Of a stretch of 64,000 nucleotides of DNA, positions 52,776 through 64,000 are shown in pieces. A program made the position numbers and the translations under genes. Origin of the DNA: Sphingomonas spermidinifaciens (GTDB taxonomy: Bacteria > Pseudomonadota > Alphaproteobacteria > Sphingomonadales > Sphingomonadaceae); the NCBI RefSeq assembly GCF_002351485.1, contig NZ_NWMW01000001.1, positions 496,001-560,000 of the forward strand. The letters run 5' to 3'. The notes beneath the pieces are model-generated. The model saw nothing but the letters and a program-made list of their open reading frames with translations. It was not told where the DNA came from and did no database searches. Each line of letters opens with the position of its first letter. The first letter of the stretch is position 1.

Positions 52776-53315
52776 TTAGCGCGCCTTCAGCCCCTTCACG
52801 GCGGCCAGAGTTTGACGGACGTGATCGACGGGGCTCATGTCGCTGTGGACGAACGCGACCCTGCCGTCGCGCGCGATGACATAGCTGGTCCGGTCGCTCA
52901 TCGGCCGGGTCATGCCCGGCCGGTCGAGCAGCACGTCATACTGTCGGAGCAACGCCGGGCTTGCGCTGGCGACCGGAAACTTGCCCGCGCAATGCTCTGT
53001 CGAGAATTTCTGGAGCTGCGGCACCGCGTCGGCCGACATGCCAATCACCTGCGCGCCCGCCGCGCGGAACTGCGGCACCGCCTCGGCAAAAGCCTTGGCC
53101 TCGGCATTGCAACCCGAAGTGAAGGCGGCAGGGAAGAAATAGAGGACGACCGGCCCCTTCCTGAGCTGCTGGGCCAGGTTCACGCGAAACACCTTGCCGG
53201 CGAGCGCACCCTGTGTCGTGAAGTCGGGCGCCTTGACCCCGGGCGCGAGCGCGGCGGCGGCGGGCAGCGCCAAACTGGCGGCGGCGATGACGGCGGCGGT
53301 GCGGACGATACGCAT
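52776..53315 (-). CDS. Exported thiol peroxidase, AhpC/TSA family
   Basis: The 179-residue product starts with a signal peptide (cleavage near AALAPG, about 22) and has the peroxidatic motif PAAFTSGC (P-x3-T-x2-C) in FFPAAFTSGC, then a second cysteine in STEHCAGKF. It reduces peroxides in the periplasm, probably in the Bcp/PrxQ group. Its resolving cysteine and reductant are unclear. An Asp in MSDRTSYVI matches the family. Confidence 0.88.
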   Translation of the reverse strand: MRIVRTAAVIAAASLALPAAAALAPGVKAPDFTTQGALAGKVFRVNLAQQLRKGPVVLYFFPAAFTSGCNAEAKAFAEAVPQFRAAGAQVIGMSADAVPQLQKFSTEHCAGKFPVASASPALLRQYDVLLDRPGMTRPMSDRTSYVIARDGRVAFVHSDMSPVDHVRQTLAAVKGLKAR

Positions 53316-53369
53316 GGTCGATCTCTCCCTGGCTTGCCCCTTGCTACGCCGCCCCGCGCGCGCTGTCGA

Positions 53370-54440
53370 TTACCGGCTAAGGGCGATTCCGAACCGGACG
53401 TGCGTGTCGCGGCGGTCATAGTCGTCCAGCGCCTCGCCATAGCCGGTAAAGCCCTGGCCAAAGGCATGGATGCCAAGCCCCCATCCGAGCCGGGCGAGCG
53501 GGTAGGAGGCGAACAGCTCGCCCGCCCCGCGCCCCGTCCCCGGATTGCCGCGCGCGACCAACTGGAGCTTGAGACCGTCGGTTCGCCCGATCGCGGCGCC
53601 CACCTGGCCATAACCGAGATACCGCTCGATATCGCCCGCCACGCCCTGGTTGCCGACAAAGAACCAGAGTTGCGGGCTCACCTCCGCATACCAGCGGTCG
53701 CCGAGATCGAAGCGGCGGGTCAGGCGCGCATAGATGCGGTTGACGTCGATCGACCCGGCGGCGCCCCGACCGTTCGATTCGTGCGAATAGCCTACCGCCG
53801 CGACCGCATCCTGCGTCAGCGGGACTTCGTAGAAGACTTCGGGATTGTAGTTGGTCGACACGAATGGGCCGGACGGCAGGTCGATGCGCCAGAACATCGT
53901 CTGCGTATACGCAAAACGCAGCCCGTTGAGCGCGCCGTTGGTTTCGAACGGCTGGAAGGCGAAGCTGAACTGGAGCTTCGCACCCGCATCATCGAGTCCG
54001 AACGCGCCATAGGTCGGGCGATAGGGCGTAAAGCGCGAGGCGATGGACGATGCCGTGCCTGCCGACCCCAGCACCTCCTGCTCGCGAGAGGCGGCGATCG
54101 CCTCGGCCGCCTCGGTAGCCGGGGTCGCGGGCATCGGCACGGCCGCCTCGGCAGCGGCGACCGGTGCGGGACGATAGCGGGCCCGCCCGAACCCGCCCGC
54201 CGGCACCGGCAGCAGCGCTGGACCGTCACGCACAAGGGTCAGACGCGAACCGTCGGCCGCCGTCACCTCGATCGTGTCCGGCGCGCGCGGGTCGACGGGC
54301 GCGGCGCTTTCGTTGGGAAAGAACACCGTCACCCCCGCCTCGGCCGCCTGGGCGGAGGCAGGCTGTTGCGGCACCGGCGCGATCTGCGCGGCGGCGGGCA
54401 CTGCCGCGAAAAGGGTGGGCAGGATCAGGATCGGTCGCAT
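53370..54440 (-). CDS. pldA: Outer-membrane phospholipase A
   Basis: The 356-residue product has a signal peptide (to AAAQI), an Ala/Pro-rich and beta-sandwich-like N-terminus (TIEVTAADGSRLTLV, about 60-75), and a C-terminal beta barrel with the active-site motif YSHESNGRG and the asparagine of DVNRIYARL. These fit PldA (His, Ser, Asn). It hydrolyses phospholipids that reach the outer leaflet. I chose ATG 54440 because it starts the signal peptide and has AAGG before it; ATG 54464 lacks a site. The extra N-terminal domain is longer than in E. coli PldA. Confidence 0.9.
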   Translation of the reverse strand: MRPILILPTLFAAVPAAAQIAPVPQQPASAQAAEAGVTVFFPNESAAPVDPRAPDTIEVTAADGSRLTLVRDGPALLPVPAGGFGRARYRPAPVAAAEAAVPMPATPATEAAEAIAASREQEVLGSAGTASSIASRFTPYRPTYGAFGLDDAGAKLQFSFAFQPFETNGALNGLRFAYTQTMFWRIDLPSGPFVSTNYNPEVFYEVPLTQDAVAAVGYSHESNGRGAAGSIDVNRIYARLTRRFDLGDRWYAEVSPQLWFFVGNQGVAGDIERYLGYGQVGAAIGRTDGLKLQLVARGNPGTGRGAGELFASYPLARLGWGLGIHAFGQGFTGYGEALDDYDRRDTHVRFGIALSR

Positions 54441-54482
54441 AGCAGCTTTGCCTTGCACGCGCATGTGACGGTTCGGCGGCAG

Positions 54483-55103
54483 TCAGCCGCCCGCGGGGAC
54501 AGCGGCGGCGGCGGGTCCCACGGGCTTCTCCTCGCCGCGGGAATAGGTGCCGGTCAGCACGCCCGCCGCGAGCACCCGGCCGCTCATCGCCTTCAGCATC
54601 GCCGAGCGGCTGGGGTTGCGCTTCAGGTCCGGCCCCTCGCCAAGCGCGAACAGCTGAAAGGCATAATGGTGAACGCCATGGCCGGTCGGCGGATCGGGGG
54701 GCAGCCAGCCTTCCGCCAGATAGCTGTTGCGACCGACATCGCCGCCCTCTCCGCCCGCGCCGTCCGCAACGATCGCGCCTTCCTTCAATTCGCCGTCGCC
54801 GGCGGGCAGATCCCAGACGACGGCGTGGACCAGCGGCGACGGGGTCGGCGCGTCGGCATCCTCGACCAGCAGCGCCATGCGGACCGCCTCGACGGGAACC
54901 CCCGTCCAGAACAAGGGCGGCGACACCCCCTCGCCGTCGGCGGTGAACCGTTCAGGCAGCCGAGCACCGTTGGCAAAGGCCGGGCTGGCAAGGTTGAGCG
55001 ACACGAAGCTGCCGAGCCCCGGCTGCACGATCGCCAGCTTCTCCTCGCCCGCGCGCAGGCCTTTCAGCGCCTTGCCCAGCCAGCCGGGAACGTGCTCGAG
55101 CAT
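54483..55103 (-). CDS. YbhB/YbcL family PEBP-like protein
   Basis: The 206-residue product has the phosphatidylethanolamine-binding protein fold: LPERFTADGEGVSPPLFWTG, MALLVEDADAPTPSPLVHAVVWDLP and PPTGHGVHHYAFQLFAL. An extra N-terminal 35 residues (LEHVPGWLGKALKGL) precede it. Function in bacteria is not settled. It begins 1 base after the GST stop and is thus in the same operon. Confidence 0.9.
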   Translation of the reverse strand: MLEHVPGWLGKALKGLRAGEEKLAIVQPGLGSFVSLNLASPAFANGARLPERFTADGEGVSPPLFWTGVPVEAVRMALLVEDADAPTPSPLVHAVVWDLPAGDGELKEGAIVADGAGGEGGDVGRNSYLAEGWLPPDPPTGHGVHHYAFQLFALGEGPDLKRNPSRSAMLKAMSGRVLAAGVLTGTYSRGEEKPVGPAAAAVPAGG

Positions 55104-55104
55104 G

Positions 55105-55779
55105 TCAGTGATCCAGCTTCTCATAGTCGGCGTGCGGGGCAATCACCTCCATCCGCTCGGCAAGCAGCGGCCGGAACGACGGGCGGCTCTTCATGCCCAG
55201 ATACCAGCGCTTGGTCTGCTCATGGCTCTTCCAGTCGATGCCGCCGAGATAATCGGCGACCGAAATCTGCGCCGCGGCGGCCAGGTCGGCAAGGCTGATC
55301 GTCGATCCCGCCAACCACTGACGATGGTCGAGCAGGTAATCGACATAATCGAGATGCGCGACCGCCGCCTTCATCGCCTCGCGCAACCGGCCCGCATCCG
55401 GGGCCGTCCGCAGCACCAGGCGCTTTTCCATCCGCTCGGTCAGCAGGGGGCGCGTGATGTCGCGATAGAAATGGACGTCGAACCACGTCACCAGCCGTCG
55501 GATCTCCGCCCGGTCGGCGGCGGTCCCGTTGATCATCGCCGCCTTGTCGACGGTCTCCTCGAAATATTCGCAGATCGCCATCGAATCGATCATTGGCCGC
55601 CCCGGCCGCTCGGCATGGACCATCACCGGCGTCTCGCCGGCTGGATTCATGTCGATGAACTCGTCGCGCCGCAGCCAGGGCGACTCCCGCACCGGCTCGT
55701 ATCCCACTCCCTTCTCGGCCAGCAGCAGCCGGACCTTGCGCGAAAAGGGACAGAGCGGGAACTGGTAGAGAAGCCACAT
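55105..55779 (-). CDS. Glutathione S-transferase family protein
   Basis: The 224-residue product has an N-terminal thioredoxin-like domain with the CPFSR motif (C10-R14; Cys-type active site), NPAGETPVMVH, then PMIDSMAICEYFEE, and an all-helical C-terminal domain with ISLADLAAAAQISVADYLG. It conjugates or reduces with glutathione; the substrate is unknown. It is divergent from the YdjM-like gene by 44 bases and upstream of the PEBP gene. Confidence 0.9.
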   Translation of the reverse strand: MWLLYQFPLCPFSRKVRLLLAEKGVGYEPVRESPWLRRDEFIDMNPAGETPVMVHAERPGRPMIDSMAICEYFEETVDKAAMINGTAADRAEIRRLVTWFDVHFYRDITRPLLTERMEKRLVLRTAPDAGRLREAMKAAVAHLDYVDYLLDHRQWLAGSTISLADLAAAAQISVADYLGGIDWKSHEQTKRWYLGMKSRPSFRPLLAERMEVIAPHADYEKLDH

Positions 55780-55823
55780 GCCCGTCTGTTATCGGGGCCG
55801 CCATCCAAGGGGAAGAGGCGAGC

Positions 55824-56381
55824 GTGGAAAGCATCATCTGGTTGTCGGGCGCGTGGCTCGTCTCGCGCTGGCGACCTCGCGACGACTGGGCATGGGCGGC
55901 GGCGACGATGCTGGCATGCGTGGCAGGCACCACCCTGCCCGACCTCGATTTCACGATGATGCTCGCCCATCGGAGCGCGCTGACGCACAGCGTGCTCCCG
56001 GTCCTTCTGCTGGCGGCACGGCGCGGCGGGAGGGCGATTGCCCCCGGCCTCGCGATCGGCCTCGGCGTCCATCTGGCGGCCGACTGCTTTCCCAACGCGA
56101 TGCGCGGCTACGCCATGGTCAAACTGCCGTTGGCCGGATCGATCGGGCGCGACGCATCGTATCTGTGGCTGACGGTCAACGCGTTTGCGGCGATGGCGAT
56201 CGGTATCTTCTGGCAACCGCGCCCGGTCACCGTCAGCTGGCGGTTCGCGGCGCTGATTGGTTGTGCCGGGATCGGCGCGGCGTATCTTTTCGTCACCGAT
56301 GGGGGCTGGCCGGCGCTGTCGCTGTTCGGCCTGGCCGGATGGCTGGCGGTGCGCCGGCGCAGGGCCGCGCGCACCGCCTGA
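55824..56381 (+). CDS. YdjM-like membrane-bound metal-dependent hydrolase (DUF457)
   Basis: The 185-residue product has four or five hydrophobic helices and the family metal motif: LPDLDF, then HRSALTHS and LGVHLAADCF. These His and Asp residues place it in the YdjM/LexA-regulated membrane hydrolase family; activity is unproven. It starts at GTG 55824 with AGAGG upstream. Its TGA ends 3 bases before the gltB stop, converging. Confidence 0.85.
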   Translation: MESIIWLSGAWLVSRWRPRDDWAWAAATMLACVAGTTLPDLDFTMMLAHRSALTHSVLPVLLLAARRGGRAIAPGLAIGLGVHLAADCFPNAMRGYAMVKLPLAGSIGRDASYLWLTVNAFAAMAIGIFWQPRPVTVSWRFAALIGCAGIGAAYLFVTDGGWPALSLFGLAGWLAVRRRRAARTA

Positions 56382-56384
56382 CCG

Positions 56385-60905
<4,521 letters not shown>

Positions 60906-60955
60906 GGCAGGTAGCCCCTGAAATACGGTCGGGAGGTTCGGGCATGTGCGGACGG

Positions 60956-61702
60956 TCATGGAACCGCAGGTTTTCCCCGCTCGCGAGCCTCGTACTCAGC
61001 AACGAGTTCGGCGGCGCGGGTCTGGATTATGGCATCGAGCGCCGGGTTGGGTTCTCGCGACCAGAAGTTTTGCACCGCCGATGCTTCGGCTGCGACCCGA
61101 TCAAAGCGTTCGGCCCCAACGGATTGTGTCATCGCAACAAAAGCGTCGAGATCGGCTTCGGGCATCCCGGCGAGCGTACGGTCAAGTGCGGCTTCGCGGA
61201 TCGCCGAAATCTGCGAGTCAGAAAGTTGGGCCGCACCGCCCGTCGACATGGCCTCGCGCGCAAACTCGCCCAAATCGGCATTCTGTGTCCCGGCCTCGAG
61301 CATCCGCTGGCCAGCCTCGCTGCGATAAAAAGCGGCGATCCGTTCCAACTCGGCGACGCTGTAACTGCGCGCATAGATCGGCGAGAGTCGCGCATGAAGA
61401 TCGGGCAGCCGCGCGACTACCGTCGGGAGCATTTCCGCCCGGCCGATTCCGATCATCCGCTCCGTGAAACCGGGATACTTCGCTTCGAGCGCACGTACTT
61501 CGGGATCGGCGGCGAGCGCACTCGGCAGCACGCCGTTCAGCATGATCTCTGCCTGCAGACGCATCAGCCGCTCCGAATAGATCAGGCGAACCAGTTCCAA
61601 CGCAGCAGCGGTCCGATCCGGCTCGACGGCTGCTGGCAGCACCCGGCCGGCTGGCACCTGCTGCGGTGCCCCGAGCGCGAGAAGCAATGCCAGCGCGATC
61701 AT
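60956..61702 (-). CDS. DUF2059 domain protein, exported
   Basis: The 248-residue product begins with a hydrophobic leader (MIALALLLALGAPQQ) that looks like a signal peptide. The DUF2059 signature YSVAELERIAAFYRSEAGQRMLE is at about residues 115-138, followed by helical sequence. Family function is unknown. The ATG at 61702 overlaps the gltD stop (ATGA), and gltB starts 50 bases after its end, so it is transcribed inside the glutamate synthase operon. Confidence 0.88.
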   Translation of the reverse strand: MIALALLLALGAPQQVPAGRVLPAAVEPDRTAAALELVRLIYSERLMRLQAEIMLNGVLPSALAADPEVRALEAKYPGFTERMIGIGRAEMLPTVVARLPDLHARLSPIYARSYSVAELERIAAFYRSEAGQRMLEAGTQNADLGEFAREAMSTGGAAQLSDSQISAIREAALDRTLAGMPEADLDAFVAMTQSVGAERFDRVAAEASAVQNFWSREPNPALDAIIQTRAAELVAEYEARERGKPAVP

Positions 61703-63141
61703 GCCGCCACCTTCGCCGCCTTCGCCTTCGCCCGCAGCCAGGCGTGCATCCGGTCGCTGACGTCGCGGCCGTCGCGGATCGCCCACACCACCAGCGACGC
61801 GCCCCGCACGATGTCTCCGGCCGCGAATACACCGTCGAGGCTGGTCATCATCGACTTGTTGTCGACCCGCAGCGTCCCCCAGCGATTGACGCCGAGTTCG
61901 GGCGCCCCGAACATCGTCGGCAGGTCCTCGGGATCGAAACCCAGCGCCTTGATGACGAGGTCGGCCTTCAGCGTCTCCTCGCTGCCCGGATCGGGTTCGG
62001 GCGCGCGGCGGCCGCTGGCGTCAGGGGCGCCGAGGCGCATCTTCGTCACGCGCACGCCCTCGACATGGCCCTCGGCCGCGGCATCGAACGCTTCTGGCGC
62101 GGCAAGCCAGACGAACTCGACGCCCTCCTCCTCGGCATTGGCCACCTCGCGCTGGCTGCCGGGCATGTTGGCCCGGTCGCGGCGATAGAGGCACTTCACC
62201 GACTTCGCCCCTTGGCGCACCGCAGTCCGCACGCAGTCCATCGCGGTGTCGCCGCCGCCGATCACGACCACGTCCTTGCCCTCGGCATTCAGGCTGCCGT
62301 CGTCCCACGCCGCCACCGGATCGCCGAAGCTCTTGCGGTTCGAGGTGATGAGATAGTCGAGCGCATCGACCACCCCGCCCGCCCCCACGCCCGGTGCCTT
62401 GATCGCGCGCGGCTTGTAGACGCCCGTCGCGATGAGGATCGCGTCGTGCCGCGACCGCAGCTCGTCCAGGGTCGCATCGCGGCCGACCTCAAACCCCTCA
62501 TGAAAGACGATACCGCCCGCCTTCAGCCGATCGACGCGGCGGGTGACGACATGCTTCTCGAGCTTGAAGCCGGGGATACCGTAGGTCAGCAACCCGCCGG
62601 CGCGATCATGCCGGTCATAGACGTGGACCTCGTATCCGGCGACGCGCAGATATTCGGCGGTCGTCAGCCCCGCAGGTCCTGCACCGATCACGCCCACCGA
62701 CTGGCCGCGGGCGCGGCCCGGCACCAGCGGCTCGACCCAGCCCTCTTCCCACGCGGTGTCGGTGATGTACTTCTCGACCGAGCCGATCGTGACCGATCCG
62801 TGGCCGGAGAACTCGATCACACAATTGCCCTCGCACAGCCGATCCTGCGGACAGATGCGCCCGCAGATCTCGGGCATGGTCGAGGTGGCGTTGGACAGCT
62901 CATACGCCTCGCGCAGCCGTCCCTCGGCGGTCAGGCGCAGCCAGTCCGGAATGTGGTTGTGAAGCGGGCAGTGCACCGAGCAATAGGGCACCCCGCACTG
63001 TGAACAGCGACCCGCCTGCTCCCCCGCCTTTGGCGGCGCGAAGCGGTCGGCGATCTCGCGAAAGTCGCGATTACGCTCGTCGGCGGCGCGCTTAGATGGA
63101 TAATCCTGCGCGGTTTCGACAAATTTGAGCGTGGCAGTCAT
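61699..63141 (-). CDS. gltD: Glutamate synthase small subunit
   Basis: The 480-residue product has two iron-sulfur cysteine clusters near the N-terminus (CSQCGVPYC, CPLHNHIPDW and CGRICPQDRLCEGNC), an FAD motif GVIGAGPAGLTTAEYL (about 148-163) and an NADPH motif VVIGGGDTAMDCVRTA (about 286-301). It passes electrons from NADPH to GltB. ATG 63141 has GAGAGGGA upstream; the in-frame ATG at 63180 lies in the promoter region. Confidence 0.97.
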   Translation of the reverse strand: MTATLKFVETAQDYPSKRAADERNRDFREIADRFAPPKAGEQAGRCSQCGVPYCSVHCPLHNHIPDWLRLTAEGRLREAYELSNATSTMPEICGRICPQDRLCEGNCVIEFSGHGSVTIGSVEKYITDTAWEEGWVEPLVPGRARGQSVGVIGAGPAGLTTAEYLRVAGYEVHVYDRHDRAGGLLTYGIPGFKLEKHVVTRRVDRLKAGGIVFHEGFEVGRDATLDELRSRHDAILIATGVYKPRAIKAPGVGAGGVVDALDYLITSNRKSFGDPVAAWDDGSLNAEGKDVVVIGGGDTAMDCVRTAVRQGAKSVKCLYRRDRANMPGSQREVANAEEEGVEFVWLAAPEAFDAAAEGHVEGVRVTKMRLGAPDASGRRAPEPDPGSEETLKADLVIKALGFDPEDLPTMFGAPELGVNRWGTLRVDNKSMMTSLDGVFAAGDIVRGASLVVWAIRDGRDVSDRMHAWLRAKAKAAKVAA

Positions 63142-63167
63142 CTCGCGTCCCTCTCGATCCGGAGGCG

Positions 63168-63196
63168 CGTATAATTTCAATCGGTCACGCTGTCAC
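63168..63196 (-). promoter_or_regulatory. Candidate promoter of the gltD-DUF2059-gltB operon
   Basis: On the minus strand GTGACA (63191-63196) and TATACG (63168-63173) are spaced 17 bases and lie about 27 bases before the gltD ATG. The first differs by one base from the TTGACA consensus, the second by two from TATAAT. This is the strongest sigma-70-like pair in the window. The rest of 63142-63302 is AT-richer than the genes and may hold regulator sites. Confidence 0.45.
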
Positions 63197-63302
63197 GCAC
63201 AAAACCGTAATTAGGTAAGCAATACAGACCCACTTACTTGTAATCTGCTGAAGGCTTGATCTCCTAAGCGTTCACAGCAAATCCAATAGGTCCGATCCGG
63301 TA

Positions 63303-64000
63303 TCAGCGCGCGAGCAACCAGATCAGCGCGGCGCTTCCCACGACGATCCGATACCAGGCGAACGGCGCAAACCCGTAGCGTGAAACCAGCGCAACGAATG
63401 CCTTGACCACCAGCAGCGCCACGACGAACGCCGCGCCGAAGCCGATGGCGATCGCGTGCAGGTCGTCGAAGCTCAGCAGCGCGCGGTCCTTCCACAAGGC
63501 GTAGGTCGTCGCCGCGACCATGGTTGGCACCGCGAGAAAGAAGCTGAACTCGGCCGCAGTCTTGCGTTCGACACCCATCAAGAGCGCGCCCATGATCGTC
63601 GCGCCCGACCGGCTGACGCCCGGCACCATCGCCATGCACTGGACGACGCCGATCGCGCCCGCGGTGCCGAGCGGCATTGCCTCGACACTGGCGACGCGCA
63701 CGCGCTTCACCATCCGCTCGATCGCGAGGATCGCGACGCCGCCGACGATCAACGCGACCGCGACGATCACCGGCGTCTGCATCGCCGCGCGCACCACGTC
63801 GTAAGCGACGACGCCGATCACCAGCGCCGGCGCGAAGCCGACCAGAATGTTGCGTACGAACCGCCACGCATCGGCGCGCCCCGCCAACATCCCCGTGCCG
63901 ACGTTCCAGAAGCGCCGCCAATAGACGACCAGCACCGCCAAAATCGCACCGAGCTGGATCGCGATCTTGAACGCGACCGAACTCGCATCGTTGAAGCCCA
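63303..64000 (-). CDS. uppP: Undecaprenyl-diphosphatase, partial
   Basis: The frame runs off the window end, so the N-terminus is missing. About 232 residues are present, all strongly hydrophobic. They include the FKIAIQLGAILAVLVVYW segment, the GTAGAIGVVQCMAMVPGVSRSG motif with the PGVSRSGATI signature, and the C-terminal PFAWYRIVVGSAALIW. This is the UppP/BacA family, which recycles the lipid carrier of cell-wall synthesis and gives bacitracin resistance. The stop is at 63303. Confidence 0.95.
   Translation of the reverse strand, partial: GFNDASSVAFKIAIQLGAILAVLVVYWRRFWNVGTGMLAGRADAWRFVRNILVGFAPALVIGVVAYDVVRAAMQTPVIVAVALIVGGVAILAIERMVKRVRVASVEAMPLGTAGAIGVVQCMAMVPGVSRSGATIMGALLMGVERKTAAEFSFFLAVPTMVAATTYALWKDRALLSFDDLHAIAIGFGAAFVVALLVVKAFVALVSRYGFAPFAWYRIVVGSAALIWLLAR

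Noticed and set aside
61215..61700. Shadow frames around the DUF2059 gene
   Set aside because: They share bases with the DUF2059 frame, have no start site and no family pattern.

Overview
The window is a stretch of high-GC chromosome from an alphaproteobacterium, most likely a sphingomonad (Sphingomonas or a close relative). This rests on gene content: two large TonB-dependent receptors, a BPP-type phytase beside one of them, a DUF6356 small protein, a DUF3667 protein, ThrB2-type homoserine kinase next to rnhA, COQ7, a cpa/tad pilus locus, and a succinate dehydrogenase order sdhC-sdhD-sdhA. No rRNA, tRNA, CRISPR array, integrase or transposase was seen. Coding density is very high and many neighbours overlap by ATGA or TGATG.

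Layout. 1-3949 (+): a tightly overlapping cluster of a small membrane peptide, DUF350, a membrane-anchored aminopropyltransferase, a Tat-like flavin amine oxidase and SpeD. 3987-7197 (-): a DNA-repair set (DUF4130-UdgX, hemerythrin, radical SAM), with a GT39-like membrane protein upstream. 8733-9431: two small orphan proteins. 9489-16222 (-): a long housekeeping block, in transcription order proA, a tiny antitoxin-like ORF plus ParE-like toxin, nadD, rsfS, rlmH, an envC-like gene, ctpA, dsbB, coq7. 16305-18740: a DUF3667 protein and a soluble chemoreceptor. 18929-21535 (+): sdhCDA without sdhB, then a TonB receptor, a ClpP-like protein and a lipoprotein. 25836-28412 (+): ispH, thrB, rnhA. 28522-32327 (+): TonB receptor plus phytase. 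32468-36398 (-): flavoproteins, small conserved proteins and an alpha/beta hydrolase. 36425-43514 (+): cpaABCDE then tadB and tadC, with no cpaF ATPase and no pilin gene. 43567-51446: an HHH membrane protein, DUF853, degP, hflK-hflC, mrp, a CoA-binding protein and two very small membrane peptides. 51611-55779 (-): a diguanylate cyclase, exported peroxiredoxin, outer-membrane phospholipase A, a PEBP protein and a GST. 56385-63141 (-): gltD, DUF2059, gltB. 63303-64000 (-): uppP, cut by the window edge.

The most system-like region is the left-hand polyamine/DUF350 cluster: its overlapping genes can make decarboxylated SAM, transfer its aminopropyl group at the membrane, and oxidise an amine across the membrane, with DUF350 as a membrane partner of unknown role. 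Second is the incomplete tad locus, where a perfect hairpin lies exactly where cpaF normally sits. Others are a toxin-antitoxin-like pair built into an essential operon, the UdgX/radical SAM repair set with an embedded hemerythrin, and a coupled pair of 36- and 43-residue membrane peptides behind a candidate sigma-54-like site.

All functions are read from motifs and family knowledge. No similarity search or structure prediction was run.
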